Assembly: GCA_947579605.1 (NCBI GenBank) | Contig: OX388312.1 | Span: 20,793,313 to 20,857,312 of the forward strand | Origin: Athripsodes cinereus | Lineage: Eukaryota > Arthropoda > Insecta > Trichoptera > Leptoceridae | Direction: 5' to 3' | DNA length: 64,000 nucleotides | In this document: piece after piece, positions 24,712 through 35,673 of the stretch | Numbering within the stretch: position 1 is the first letter of the stretch | Layout: every line of letters begins with the position of its first letter | Translations under genes and position numbers: made by a program | Notes under the pieces: model-generated | The model's input: the letters and a program-made list of their open reading frames with translations, nothing else | Told to the model about the DNA's origin: nothing | Databases searched by the model: none

Positions 24712-24803
24712 CTACTACTATACCATCACGGCATATCCCACGAGTGGGGTAGCCAGCAGACCAGCTGCATATAAAACATGCAAGCTGTCTTCTCCGTGCC
24801 AAC
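24712..24803 (-). mobile_element. ~80-bp short retroposon with TSD
   Basis: In minus orientation it runs from GGCACGGAGAAGACAGC to GGCTACCCCACTCGTGGG, ATATGCCGTGATGGTAT and a TAGTAG tail. TTTTTAAATAT is duplicated at 24701-24711 and 24804-24814 (11 bp), fixing both ends. Other copies at 36773, 43181, 12128 and 3901 start at the same GGCACGG. This argues for a discrete short element and not random truncation. Its last ~35 nt resemble the 3' end of LINE family A. Confidence 0.8.
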
Positions 24804-25017
24804 TTTTTAAATATTTCACTGTCTTAAAATTTCTTTACAAAATATACACACTTATATTCAATCAAATACATTTATTTTGACAACTATTTATTAGTTAACT
24901 CATATTGTTTCTATCTTTCTATATAATTTTTTCATCCAACCTCTATTCAAATTTTCAAACTATTATTTCAACTATCGTTGGTCCGGGTGTCCCTCTTTCA
25001 CAATACACCGTTTATAT

Positions 25018-25162
25018 AACAACGACATCAGAGCGCAGGGAATGTCGTGGGAAGAGGTGACGCGATTGGCAGAGAGACGCTCTGAATGAAGGAGGCTGGT
25101 TTCTGCCCAATGCTCCCGAGAGGAGCGTTGAGGGCGATGGTGATGGTGATGATGATTTTAAC
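25018..25162 (+). pseudogene. LINE family B 3' end
   Basis: GAATGTCGTGGGAAGAGGTG encodes the MSWEEVT box, followed by sequence for RRLVSAQCSREER and a stop. The element ends in GGGCGATGGTGATGGTGATG, a GATGGT-type microsatellite tail. Extreme 5' truncation. Confidence 0.7.
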
Positions 25163-25204
25163 TTTTATATCTTAAAATAATAGTTTAATCTAATCCGTTC
25201 TATG

Positions 25205-25300
25205 CATGAATAAAACGTTATTTATTTATTAATTTATTTATTTATTTATACATTCAACGGCATAAAAGCCTTTCATTACAATGACTCAAGTACAAGTAAC
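25205..25300 (-). mobile_element. LINE 3' tail (AAATAAATAAAT type)
   Basis: On the minus strand, TGTAATGAAAGGCTTTTATG is followed by AATGTATAAATAAATAAA repeats. The same AAAGGCTTT..AAATAAATAAA ending occurs at 43682, 56938 and weakly at 62976. Confidence 0.5.
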
Positions 25301-26401
25301 ATAAACAATTTCCCTACATAAATACAAAAACAACAAACAGAGAGTCAGCAAGAAAAAGAACATTATCAGAAAGTGAATAACATAATCACAAACATAACAA
25401 TAAAAATGAAGTCAATACAGCAAACCGTGCTTACAGGCAAATATATTTTTTTTAACAAAAACAACAAATATGCTATAGGTATCTATAAATAAAGAAAAAC
25501 CACGGTTCAACAAATTAAAGTATTTAAATTTATAAATGTCTGTTTTTTTCTATTACTTCTTACCTTTATTAAAACTTACTCGGTTATTAAAGCAAAGTTA
25601 TGTAAATTTTATGTTTTTCGATGGTATAAAGGTTTTTTATCGTTATTTTTATGTAAACTATACATTACTTTAATGGTATAATATTCAGTACCTATCTTAA
25701 ATAAACAAACAAAAAAGTGTAAAATAAATTTTATGGAAATTACAGAGAACGAAAGAAGAAATAAATTAATTAAAAGTACACAAAGTTATTAAGAAGTTAT
25801 GCATATAAGACACTATCTAACGTAATGTGTCACAGAAAAAAAACACTGAATTTATCGGTTTCATTTTATTTATATTTAACGTATGTTTTGATGTATTTAA
25901 ATAATTAATTTAAATCATGAAATGATTGATACGTTCTGACTTTTTTGTATTTGATTTCTTAAAATACCAAAGACAATAAATAATATTAAATAACACTAAG
26001 TTTTATTAATTTATACTTATAAAACCTAATGATCGATTACAATATATAGGTATAATAGATTTGTAGGAATAGAAGTTGAACGATAAAACAAATTGCTGAA
26101 AATTCTTTACATTTCAAGATAATATCAATGATACATGATATCTCCTTTCTTAAGAAGCTCATGTCACACGTTGAGAAAAAAATATTGACATCATCCTTAA
26201 TGTAATCAATCACTAGAAACATGTTAGATACCAACGAATTCCTGATCATTTGTCTTCATGTTCTGTTGGAGAAATTTGATAAAAGTATTAAGAGATTTAC
26301 GTGAAAGTAGAAAAGACAAAGTCGTAATGCATAAATTGTATGCTTCTATAACAGATTTCTATATTATAAGCAAATTTCTTCTTACATTATTTTATTCATG
26401 A
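25301..26401. other. AT-rich non-coding DNA
   Basis: No gene seen. Confidence 0.4.
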
Positions 26402-26515
26402 ATTAATAATTTATCATTGATTATCGCCATTAACTTCTACCATACCAACAAAAATAATTTATCATTAATTATCGCCATTAATTATATACTACTATTAGTT
26501 ATACCAACAAAAATT
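26402..26515. repeat. Imperfect tandem duplication, ~57-60-bp unit
   Basis: AATTTATCATTGATTATCGCCATTAA and AATTTATCATTAATTATCGCCATTAA each precede ATACCAACAAAAAT. Two copies; slippage is likely. A second small duplication (CCTTATTTCAGAYGTAAAAT, ~33-bp period) lies at 26538-26600. Confidence 0.75.
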
Positions 26516-26769
26516 AAGGTATTCGGATGGAGTGGAAAACCTTATTTCAGATGTAAAATCTCTTTATTAACCTTATTTCAGACGTAAAATGTCCTTATTA
26601 ACTTGAACATTAACCTTATAACACATCATTTAAAATTTCAGTGTTACTGCAGAATAAAGTTAACGCAAGTTCGATTCCATGCGTTAAGTAGTTATACTCT
26701 ATGGTAACAATTAACAACAATAATTAATAGTATTGATTACATTAAATGATAATTTATCTTATTTTTTAT

Positions 26770-27045
26770 ATGTGCGCCGGCGCACCCAGCAGAGACCTGT
26801 AATCTCCGTAATACAGGAGAGAAGATGGTCCTGGCTGGGGCATGTTTTGAGAATGCCCAATGCTAGTTGGCCAAAAAGAGCACTGGTCTTCCGTCCGCAA
26901 GGGTTCCGTCGGCCCGGGCGTCCCTCTTTCATAATACGCCGTTCCTATGACAACGATATAGGAGCGCAGGGAATTTCGTGGGAAGAGGTGACGCAATTGG
27001 CGCAGAGATGCTCTGAATGGAGGAGGCTGGTTTCTTAAATTTTAT
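26770..27045 (+). pseudogene. LINE family B C-terminal region
   Basis: An open stretch reads RRRTQQRPVISVIQERRW, SWLGHVLRMPNASWPKRAL, FRPQGFRRPGRPSF and SWEEVTQLAQRCSEWRRLVS. The WLGHVLRM box and basic GRP patch mark the post-thumb region of a non-LTR reverse transcriptase. The start is truncated and the terminal CSREER is missing. The 101-codon frame is intact, so the copy is moderately young, but it cannot be functional alone. Confidence 0.8.
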
Positions 27046-27214
27046 GAATTTTTAATAAAAAAAACCCTTGCTTCCACATCCTGATCACCGTAAACGAGTG
27101 AATGGTATTTAAAAATATAGTAGAATAGAACCCCCATGCTTATGAAAAAGTTAATATTTTATCATTATCAATTTTGATTTTTAACGTCAGATACCATTAC
27201 TATAAAAACTCTTA
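27046..27214. other. AT-rich spacer
   Basis: Nothing recognisable. Confidence 0.3.
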
Positions 27215-27232
27215 CTAAAACACTTCCATGAG

Positions 27233-27268
27233 TATGATTATGGCATTGCAGCCGAAACATATGTCACA
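27233..27268 (+). ncRNA. Decayed hammerhead-like core in PLE-like sequence
   Basis: ATGATTA (27234-27240) stands where CTGANGA is expected, with two changes. A GGC/GCC hairpin follows, then GAAA (27254-27257), self-complementary CATATG (27258-27263) and TC. CAAATAAATT follows, as after other PLE repeats here. The core mutations make activity unlikely. Confidence 0.35.
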
Positions 27269-27299
27269 TTATTTTAAATATTTTGTAAAACAAATAAAT

Positions 27300-28062
27300 T
27301 ATAATTTATAAATTAAAATTATTTCAAAAATATTATTTTCTCATCGATATTGAACAACTTAATTTAATTATATCAAAAAATAGTTTTCTGAAGAATGATT
27401 TTTTACTAGTGAAATAAAGTGGATTTGGTTTAATTATTTTTGAAGGAGTAAGTTTAGTTTTATATTGCCAGAGTATACAACTTAACTCTAGTATGCAGGT
27501 AGTGTATAATTGTTAGAGAATGCGTAGATAATAATAGATATTTGTGAATCGAGCACTATACATAATATTAACAAAAGTGAAAATGGTGTAGTCCAAATAC
27601 TTTTCCATAGAAATATTGCCTAATTACCATTCCACAAAGTGATATATTAAAAGGACTGTAATTAATATCCACTAGCGTGCTGCTAATTATGTGACAGTAT
27701 TTCAAAAATATAAATATACACGATATATAATATTCTTTGCGTGTGATATTTTTTTAGATGCGTATTTATTTATTATTTTTAAGGCGTGAAAATTTATTAA
27801 TACTAATTTACATGAAATTTATCTGGAAATGGGAAAATTTCGGGCGTTAACTGTTATATATCATACAGATTAACCTTTACTTAGAAGTTTTAAACATAAG
27901 AAGCCTATAAAAAGTAACTTCACATGAAGTTATCATTAAAGTTTATGAGATTTAAAAGCTGTCGATATATCGCCCGGTAGTTTAAATGTATAAGTATTCT
28001 TCCCGAAAACCATGAGTTCCGGGCTTAAGTTCCTCACATGATAACGATGGAAGCAAAAACTG
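27300..28062. other. AT-rich non-coding DNA
   Basis: No gene or bounded repeat seen. Confidence 0.4.
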
Positions 28063-28140
28063 AGTGCAAAAACAGAACGAAGTGTCTCTCAATGCCTTTT
28101 ACCTAACCCGCAAGGGAAGCGGCGTGATGAGATGTATGTA
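28063..28140 (+). mobile_element. LINE family A 3' end fragment
   Basis: CTAACCCGCAAGGGAAGCGGCGTGATG followed by ATGTATGTATGTA matches the 3' end and GTAT tail at 8960 and 53256. No ORF remains. Confidence 0.65.
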
Positions 28141-28989
28141 TGTATTTTTGTTAAATGCATAAATAACTAGTTATTAAATAATATTTTTGTTTTTCATAAT
28201 TTATTGTGTAATATTATTTGACCAAGATGAACACAATTATACACTGAGAAAAGGTACATCTCCAAATTCAATTGATATTTCACAATAAATTGTTTTGCTC
28301 GCCTTACCATTGATATAATATGACATAAAGATCAAATTCAACATAACGTAACATCAAACCAATTCGCTTTTACCATAAACTATACTTCGTTCGGCGCTTA
28401 CCAATCTTTTAGTTACCCAAACATCCGTGTATGGCGCTAGTTGGTTTAAAATCATTGTCAGGTAAGTACATTATAGCTTGTGAAATTGCCACACGCATAA
28501 AAATACATTATGATTGACGAAACGTATTTCAATAGTACAATACTGTTTTATTTATTTGTAGTATTTTCGTTATTATACAAATAACTAAATACTTATTTAT
28601 TATTATTCAATATAATGAATACACTAGAATGGTTGTAAAATGTGTTATATTTTGATAAAAAAAACAATACTTTGGTCATTATTAATTATTCTAATGGCAA
28701 CACTAGTATTCGATGACATTCGTCGGTTTTCCGTTGTGTTTTGTTATTTGTTAATTTCTGTCCGTTTTCGTATTTCGGTGTTTTTTTTTAGTGGATTGAG
28801 GATAATTGTTAAAATATGACCGTGCATTTACTCACATTTAAAACAAGATCCCTCATAATATTGCATGATGGGATGAAAAAATAACCTGTCATCGAAATGC
28901 AAGGTAAACCTTTGTAATTTCTTCTTATTTACTATTATTTTTATATGATTTAAAGCATTAATATTTTGATATATGTTTTTACTTTATAG

Positions 28990-29943
28990 ATGAAACGCAA
29001 TGAGGAAAATAACGTGGAATTACAGAATGAAAGTGTACCATCAAATAACCATTTGGTGAGTAACATTGTTCTAACCTTGAGTGCTTGTGGATGGACTAAT
29101 TAGGTTATTTAATTTAATGAATATTTTTTGCTTTACAGATTACAGAATTTAATGTTAAAAACCATGTGATGAAATGAAAGTGAAACTTCAACCATCAATT
29201 TGGTATGTAATATTGGACTAACATTGATTTTGTTTGTGAACGAACTAACTTTATTAGTTATCATTTGGTTTAATAAATCATTTTTGTACTTTTAGACTGT
29301 GGAGGAAACAAATGAGGTTGTGATTGAGTATATACATTGAAGGAGACTCACCGTCCACCTGGATAGTTCAGAAATCTGGGGACTTACATTTATCCGACTA
29401 AATTTCTACACTAACAAATTTGTCCACACAAGTGGTGCCATAATATATGTTAAGATCAAAAGCATTTACAGCTCAACAAATAATGAATCTTTATAAAGTC
29501 CAGTCCATGATGAGTTGGTATGAGATGTTTAATTTGCAATAATTGTTTTATCAACAAGCCAAATTTGAGTTTTTATTGACGATTAACTAAAATTTGTACT
29601 TTACAGAATGTTGCAGAACATCAACAAATTGGTGAAAATGTTGCTTTGGATTTGGTGTCACCTACATCAACATCAAAAGTTTGTATACTTCAAATCCTGT
29701 TATTTTAATTTCAATTCTTTTGTTTACAAAAATAACTTTTAGTTATATATATTATTTTTAATTTTACAGAAAAAAGGTCAAATGTAATTATCAAAAGGCT
29801 AGTAGAAAACAAATTAGTAGAATTGGGGCATTCATACTCAAACAGAAAGGGTCAATTGTCAGCATGAAAAATTTTTGTTCCCATAGAAAAAAGTTGCAGA
29901 GAAGAATGCCAAAATAAAATAACTCCCGTAGAGCAACAACGTG
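28990..29943 (+). pseudogene. Decayed multi-exon gene inside the candidate DNA transposon
   Basis: Five putative exons, inferred from splice-like borders: 28990-29055 (22 codons from ATG, GTGAGT donor), 29139-29202, 29296-29517, 29607-29678 (24 open codons) and from 29770. Each is preceded by TTTTAG, TTTACAG or similar. The last exon reads GHSYSNRKGQLSA, a stop, then CREEC..KITPVEQQR. This resembles a Cys-containing GHSY/KG..CxxxC..IT..ER motif in transposon-encoded proteins that I recognise only vaguely. Exons 2, 3 and 5 contain in-frame stops. An earlier exon may end at 28901 (AATGCAAG/GTAAAC). I cannot assign the superfamily. Confidence 0.5.
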
Positions 29944-30413
29944 GTATGATTAGAATTTTTATTTTTTTTATTTATTTTCATATAATGAAAACAAAATTGT
30001 TTTTGGTTTTACTACGATTTATTTGTTTAATAAGTTACCAGGTTTCGACCTATGAGGTCATTGTCAAACTAAATTTACTATAGGCCGTGTTGTTACTTAA
30101 ATACTATGTCTTAGTAGGTAGGTATAACAATATATTCTTAGAGCTAAGGTTTTATATAATGCAAAAATTATTGAGGGGAATTCAGAAAGAACAGTTGTTT
30201 GTGTTGTATATGATTTAAATTATATTGATTCCATATAATGTGACATTTTATTGGTAAAGATTAAGGAAGACAGTTGGTTAGTATTGTGTAAATAAATGAA
30301 ATAGTATTTTGACTTCAACTAATAGATGTACCTAACAGATGTACCTAATATTATTAACAACAGAGGAATATTGACAAAAAGCATCCATTTAGGAATAATA
30401 ACATGTACAACAT

Positions 30414-31191
30414 CTAGATTTACAACTAGTCAATAAAGGTTTGTATTATCTATTGAATAATTCCAGAACAAAATTACACTTTGTTATCCTGGGCCAGGTA
30501 ATAGTATAAATTAATTACATGTTGTCATACACCAGATAATGATGTAACAATGCAAAGTATAACATAATACAATATTATTTTATTAAAATATAATTTTTTT
30601 GGTTTATAAAGAACTTTATGTGGTATTGCTAGATGTCTTAATGTATTCTAGTTTATGGAGTTGATCTTTTACACTGTGTTCTTAATGGGTATATCTATAG
30701 GTTTTGTAAGTATAGATTCTATACAATGCAATATCCGTCTTGGGATAATGTGGGATAAAACAAAATTAACTAAAGGGTCATTTAACATTAGCAAATAATA
30801 TATGATTACAATGAGGTGTTGATTTGAATAAATTGTGATTTTAAGTTTTTTGTAAATGATATAAATATAGCCTTCTGAACAAATATATCTATAAAATTAT
30901 TATATATTAGTTTATTATAATGTTGTATATAGAAGACGTACAGTTACATAAGTTGTAAGGATATCTAAAGAAGTATTACATATCTATAAGACGTATACAT
31001 ATCTATAATATTATATGTGAAAAAATATATCTTTAAAAGTATTACATGTTAGTTTATTGTAATGTTGCATATAGATAACGTATGATTATATAAGCAGTGT
31101 GTTATTTAGTTGTTGATTGTCTTTTTCAAGTAATACCCATGATTTGATTTAGTCTAATTGTGAACTTGGGTATCAAGATTATAAGGTTTAT
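30414..31191. other. PLE internal 3' region, AT-rich, with a ~140-bp imperfect duplication
   Basis: TTAGTTTATTATAATGTTG and TTAGTTTATTGTAATGTTG (about 30908 and 31051) begin two related segments. Non-coding and probably the element's 3' UTR. Confidence 0.5.
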
Positions 31192-31785
31192 TTTATTAAA
31201 TGTCCAACGTTTTATGTTACTTACTAAATGGTTTAAAAATTTCTAGTATGGCTGAATTAATTATATTTGTTTGTTCATTTATTAGTGTGCAATCTAATTT
31301 GTTGGCTTTTGTGATTTCAAGTTGTTCTTATACGTTAAGACGCATACCTTTCTTCTGCGAGTGTAATTTTTTTGGAAGGGTGGTATCTCGGATTGAGTGG
31401 TTATTAGTAAGAAGGTGTTTGGCGCATTGAGAACTTTCTGGTTTGTTATTAAGCCATGCTTTCTTATGTTCCAGGAACCTACATTCAATATTACATCCGC
31501 TTTGCCCTATATAGATGTTATCACAATCATCACAATTCAGACTGTATATACCGTTGTCTTTTAGTGGTGGTTGTGGGTCTTTAGAATTTCTTAACTGGAA
31601 GCCTATGTTATTTGTTTTGTTTTTTTTTTCACTTGTGGCATAACATCTGTATATTAAATGTGGTTTTCTTGTTTATTGTATTGGCTATTTTTGAGGATAA
31701 ATGTCCATAATATGTGATACATCTAAATTCGTTATTATTGAGGTTGACTGTTGGGTATATTTGTGATAAGGTGAGTTTATGTTGT
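31192..31785 (-). pseudogene. PLE reverse transcriptase C-terminal linker and GIY-YIG endonuclease
   Basis: On the minus strand the first part reads FRCITYYGHLSSKIAN, typical of the segment after the PLE reverse transcriptase. After a frameshift come LKDNGIYSLNCDDCDNIYIG, ECRFLEHKKAW, NNKPESSQCAKHLLTNNHSI and, after one stop, TLINEQTNIINSAIL up to a stop near 31192. The GIY..YIG pair and the catalytic-type arginine (CRFLEH) are present. This nuclease makes the target nick for PLE retrotransposition. The RT palm is absent, and stops plus the frameshift make the copy dead. Confidence 0.85.
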
Positions 31786-32141
31786 ACATGTTATTATTCC
31801 TAAATGGATGCTTTTTGTCAATATTCCTCTGTTGTTAATGATATTAGGTACATCTGTTACATCTATTAGTTGAAGTCAAAACACCCAATACTATTTCATT
31901 TAATTACACAATACTAACCAACTGTCTTCCTAAATCTTTACCAATAAAATGTCACATTATATAGAATCCATATAATCAAAACCATATACAACACAACCAA
32001 CTGTTCTTTCTGAATTCCCCTCAATAATTTTTGCATTATATAAAACCTTAGCTCTAAGAATATATTGTTATACCTACCTACTAAGACATAGTATTTAAGT
32101 AACAACACGGCCTATAGTAAATTTAGTTTGACAATGACCTC

Positions 32142-32163
32142 ATAGGTCGAAACCTGGTAACTT
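32142..32163 (+). ncRNA. Hammerhead-like 3' half in the PLE terminal repeat
   Basis: A perfect GACCT/AGGTC hairpin is followed by GAAA (32149-32152), CCTGG and TA. The CTGANGA box is not recognisable (ATGA only). The mirror copy is on the minus strand at about 30032-30053. Listed as a degenerate member of the family. Confidence 0.3.
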
Positions 32164-32282
32164 ATTAAACAAATAAATCGTAGTAAAACCAAGAACAATT
32201 TTGTTTTCATTATATCAATATAATGGAGTTTTACAAAATCAACGTCGACTCAATCAATTTATTTATTTTGTTAATACACTTA

Positions 32283-33253
32283 TTACAGATTATATAGTAT
32301 AACTTGAATATTGTATGGTTTGCAAGCCAGTGAAGTTTGTTAAATTATTTTACACCATATTATCAACACTATGTTCCAGCTATGTTCCAACAACAAAAAG
32401 AAATAAAAACAAAATGCACTCGATTGCACCGACCGAGGCAATAACAATGAAGACAAAAAGAAAAACATTCAGTCGTGAAATGAATACGCTATTACAAAAA
32501 AAAACACAAGCAATGACTGATGCTCGGGGGGGGGATCAATCCTCTCTGAATAAAAACTGGGGGAGGGGAGCCTCACCACATTCAAGACAATCATCAACCA
32601 GAACCCTGAAGAGATCTAGAAATAGCATCTTTGAATTTTGGCAATGATGAAAAGTAAAATTCAACATCCCTGAAGAAAGAGTTGGAAGAATCCTATAATA
32701 CTCGTACAATATATTTATTATGTCTTTATAAATTGTCCTTATTTTTATATTTTTTAATTGAATTTTTTAATAAATTATTATATTACATAAGAACTTAATA
32801 GAAAAAAATCATTTTAATTTCCTTGCTACTTTTTTTACTTATATATTGATCACAATGTTTATTTGTAAAATGTGAATAATTATTCTAATAATATTATTAT
32901 TTATGCTAGATTTTTTCAAATAATAATTATAGAGTTATTAGAAAAATAGATCACATTTTACAACTAAACGCGATTAATATTATTGGACTTTTGACAGCTA
33001 CGAGTAAGGTCATGTATAGGTACCTATATACGTAAGTATGACAAGTAAATCGATTGATTCTTACCAACGATTCGTTCTGCGGCAAACTTCAAGTTGATGA
33101 CGTCACTGTGAAGAAGTTGTTGGTAAGCGTACCAATGAATTAGTTGCGAAGTCAATAGATCTGTACTAGTGAATCGTTAGTACGAACTCTGGTCCTAATT
33201 TGATAGTACGTACCAATGATTCGTTGTGAAATTTCGTTAGTATTTTTCTCAGT
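32283..33253. other. Right part of the candidate DNA transposon, mostly non-coding
   Basis: An open frame at 32315-32647 (110 codons, Lys/Thr-rich, with a G-run) follows a TTATTACAG acceptor-like site. It could be residual exon sequence, but I recognise no domain. The remainder carries the subterminal ACCAATGATTCGTT-type repeats. Confidence 0.35.
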
Positions 33254-33581
33254 GTATACAAATGTGTATGCAACTATGAAACAGAGGGATGATTTATAAT
33301 GATGGGATAAAAAGAAAGGGTTTGCTGTCGCATAACTATGCAAAAGGGAATAATAAAATATTATATCACATGGATGAAATATTTTATAGTGTGGTGTAAT
33401 CTACTATAATATGCTTATAATGTACCTAAATATAATTTTAGCTAGTACTAAGTACTAGTTTCAGAATTTAAATTAAATAGAATATAATCAATACAATATA
33501 ATCAATGTAATACGAGTATTCTATTCAATTTAAATTTGGATAGGTATATTTTTGGTGCTCCTATGTACTTGAACAGAAAGG

Positions 33582-33716
33582 TCTCAGAAGAGTAGGCTAG
33601 GTCACATATTCCGTGTGCTAGAAAGCAGACCTTTAATAAGAGTTTGTATAAAAGCACAGAAGTATGGTGGGTTGCACAGACAGAAACTGAGAAAGGCAGG
33701 TGTTAAACAGGTGTAT
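33582..33716 (+). pseudogene. Probable LINE reverse transcriptase C-terminal fragment
   Basis: The frame reads RLGHIFRVLESRPLIRV, then KYGGLHRQKLRKAGVKQVY and a stop. The RLGH..R.. box and following basic segment resemble LINE post-thumb regions. The similarity is weak. Confidence 0.4.
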
Positions 33717-33867
33717 TGAAAAAAATGGTTTGGAGTATCCAGACGTCTCAGAACAGGTGACGTAGGTAACGATTCATTCTCTTTTTTCTCTTTTTTTGCA
33801 TCATTACCATAAGTTAAAATATTTATTAATTGTGTCGGTGCACGCGTAGTAGAATTCCATAATACTG

Positions 33868-34037
33868 TAATGCAATTTGAAACAAGTGTTCCTTTCTACT
33901 ATTGTTTGTTAATTCGCAGAGAGACGTCTTTCGACTTATAAGGTCTTTCGATTGATAATGACCTTATAAGTCGAAAGACGTCTCTCTGCGAATTAACAAA
34001 CAATAGTAGAAAGGAACACTTGTTTCAAATTGCATTA
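33868..34037. repeat. Perfect fold-back palindrome, 78-bp arms, 14-bp spacer
   Basis: 33868-33945 and 33960-34037 are exact reverse complements by my reading. The right arm carries the hammerhead-like block GAAA-GACGTC-TC. The layout is that of a PLE terminal repeat meeting its inverted copy. Confidence 0.9.
33952..33986 (+). ncRNA. Decayed hammerhead-like core in the fold-back
   Basis: TTGATAA (33952-33958) replaces CTGANGA with two changes. A GAC/GTC hairpin follows, then GAAA (33973-33976), self-complementary GACGTC (33977-33982) and TC (33983-33984). Confidence 0.4.
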
Positions 34038-35421
34038 TAAGTTAAAATATAAAGAATGCTATAATAATCACGTGATGTGGATCTCGCAGACTTATAGTTC
34101 ACCGGAAATACTGAATACAAAAACTACATTTCACGGCTTGTGAATTTTTTTGTTCGGTTTTCATAATCAAATTAAATAGCCAGAACTTAGCCGACCAAAA
34201 ACATTATTTCAACATTAGATAACAATAATAATTAATGATTTTTTAATATTTTTGTTAAAAATATAAAATTTGGGGATGTGAAAGATAAAAAGAAATGAAA
34301 AAAGGTCATCCCTACCTACCCTTTTCATTCACAATGGCATCGAGAAGAAATAATGAACTAAGAACTGCGAACAGTGGCGATTGGAAAATGAGATATCAAA
34401 TAATAGAAGATACAGTCAGGTAGTTATTTAGGTGTATAAAAAGAACTGCGCACTTTTGTATAGAATCGGAAAGGCCTTGAGAAAACCTAATAATATCGAC
34501 AATTTGATAAATTTCGACGTCAATATACTAACCCACCTGAGTTGAAAGATATTGATTCATGAGCATTTTTTTTTCTCAAATATCTTGAACGTCGATTATT
34601 TTTTCGAAGAACAGAAATATTAAAGGCAGTGATCATTCTGTTTTATTTCATTTATCTTTTAAAATAAATTATTTTCATCGGTTTCTTTTAAATAGTTTGT
34701 TACGTGTCTTGCAGACTAGGCAAAGTGAATAGAACATAACCAAACATTTTTACTTCAGAAAATGATAGAGAATGATGAAATTTTAACTTGTCCTGATGCA
34801 TGGTGGTGAGACTTGGAAGACTTGAGATTAAAATAAACGGTTAGAAATACTTTGTATTATTTCATATTAAAATGAACGAAGGAGATATTAACATAAGCAC
34901 AATATGTTTATCTATCACATAATTTATAAAGCTGTTGTAACAGGAATTCAATTGTAGAATCTAACAATAAAATAATAAAAACAAAATAACAATAAAATAA
35001 TAAAAACTAAATTTCAGCAGACGAACAAGCCAAGCAATATTGAAGATTCTATGAAAAAATGTTATTTTTAGTATTAAAAATTTAATAATTTTCACACACA
35101 TTTTACTCATTTGTTTTTTTCTATTGTAATGTCAGAGGGTGAGTTAGCGGGTGAGAACGCGATCGCGCCAGTAAAGAGTTACCGAAAGAGAAAGCAAGTC
35201 AGACAAGTAATGGATTCCATTATATTTAAGTAAAAGAAATATTAAGTAAATATTTTAGAATTGAACAGTAAAAATTAGTTCTTAAGTAAGAAATGTAAAG
35301 AAAGCTTTATGTGAGTTTCGTAATAAATAATGCCTTTTCATCAAAGGTTTATAAAAGTTGATTTTTAATGAAAGTAAAAACTTTCATTAACTGTATCGGC
35401 ATTTACTTTGTAACACTTCAT
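34038..35421. other. AT-rich non-coding DNA
   Basis: No gene seen. A short GC-richer patch at 35140-35180 has no open frame of note. Confidence 0.4.
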
Positions 35422-35492
35422 TTTAAATTATCAAATAAAATAAAATAAATATTTATTATTTTTGTTTCGTGTTACTGTTGAGTAAGACTAAC

Positions 35493-35535
35493 GCACGACC
35501 GGTTTCGCGGACTCCGAGTTCGCATCATCAGGTGC
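35493..35535 (-). ncRNA. Candidate hammerhead ribozyme (intact core)
   Basis: Minus strand: GCAC, CTGATGA, stem II GCG-A-ACT/AGT-C-CGC with a CGG loop, GAAA, CCGG, TC, GTGC. GCAC pairs with GTGC as stem I, and CCGG is self-complementary as a minimal helix III. All invariant core bases of a type I hammerhead are present. The short helix III suggests dimeric action, as proposed for PLE hammerheads. Cleavage is predicted after TC. Confidence 0.7.
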
Positions 35536-35559
35536 TGATCTATACTATACTATAGATCA

Positions 35560-35602
35560 GCACCTGATGATGAGAACTCGGAGTCCGCAAAACCGGTCGT
35601 GC
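35560..35602 (+). ncRNA. Hammerhead copy on the opposite arm, core mutated
   Basis: Same layout as the minus-strand copy, but GAAA is AAAA, so the essential G of the core is lost and stem II has a changed pair. Predicted inactive. Confidence 0.55.
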
Positions 35603-35673
35603 GTTAGTCTTACTCAACAGTAACACGAAACAAAAATAATAAATATTTATTTTATTTTATTTGATAATTTAAA

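Larger units (their letters stand above)
29980..32251 (-). mobile_element. Penelope-like element with inverted terminal repeats, 5'-truncated
   Basis: Arms at 29980-30413 and 31779-32215 (about 435 bp) are inverted copies with only scattered differences. Between them the minus strand encodes the linker and GIY-YIG endonuclease of a PLE. Inverted or tandem pseudo-LTRs flanking a 5'-truncated body are typical of Penelope elements. On the right, ATGGAGTTTTACAAAATCAACG (32223 on) repeats a motif seen beside other PLE repeats here. It sits inside the decayed transposon gene and is therefore younger than that gene. Confidence 0.85.
28242..33254 (+). mobile_element. Candidate ~5-kb DNA transposon (CACTG termini, TATA flanks)
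   Basis: The left end CACTGAGAAAA (28242) is inverted at the right end TTTTCTCAGTG (to 33254). Both flanks carry TATA (28238-28241 and 33255-33258), a possible 4-bp target duplication. Similarity continues inside (ATTTCACAAYRAAT). Short TTACCAAT/ATTGGTAA words repeat near both ends, like subterminal transposase sites. CACTG termini with 4-bp duplications suggest a CMC (Chapaev-like) element, but short ends and an AT-rich duplication make chance possible. Inside are a decayed multi-exon plus-strand gene and a nested PLE. About 2.25 kb of the span is that PLE. Confidence 0.5.
35422..35673. repeat. Fold-back palindrome of PLE terminal repeat, 123-bp arms
   Basis: Arms 35422-35544 and 35551-35673 differ at about two positions and are separated by 6 bp. 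The same sequence occurs as a single arm at 56378-56489, directly 3' of a PLE endonuclease remnant. That identifies it as a PLE pseudo-LTR. Confidence 0.9.

Noticed and set aside
32315..32647. 110-codon open frame with a G-run
   Set aside because: Low-complexity Lys/Thr-rich product. It could be residual transposon exon, but no motif supports it.
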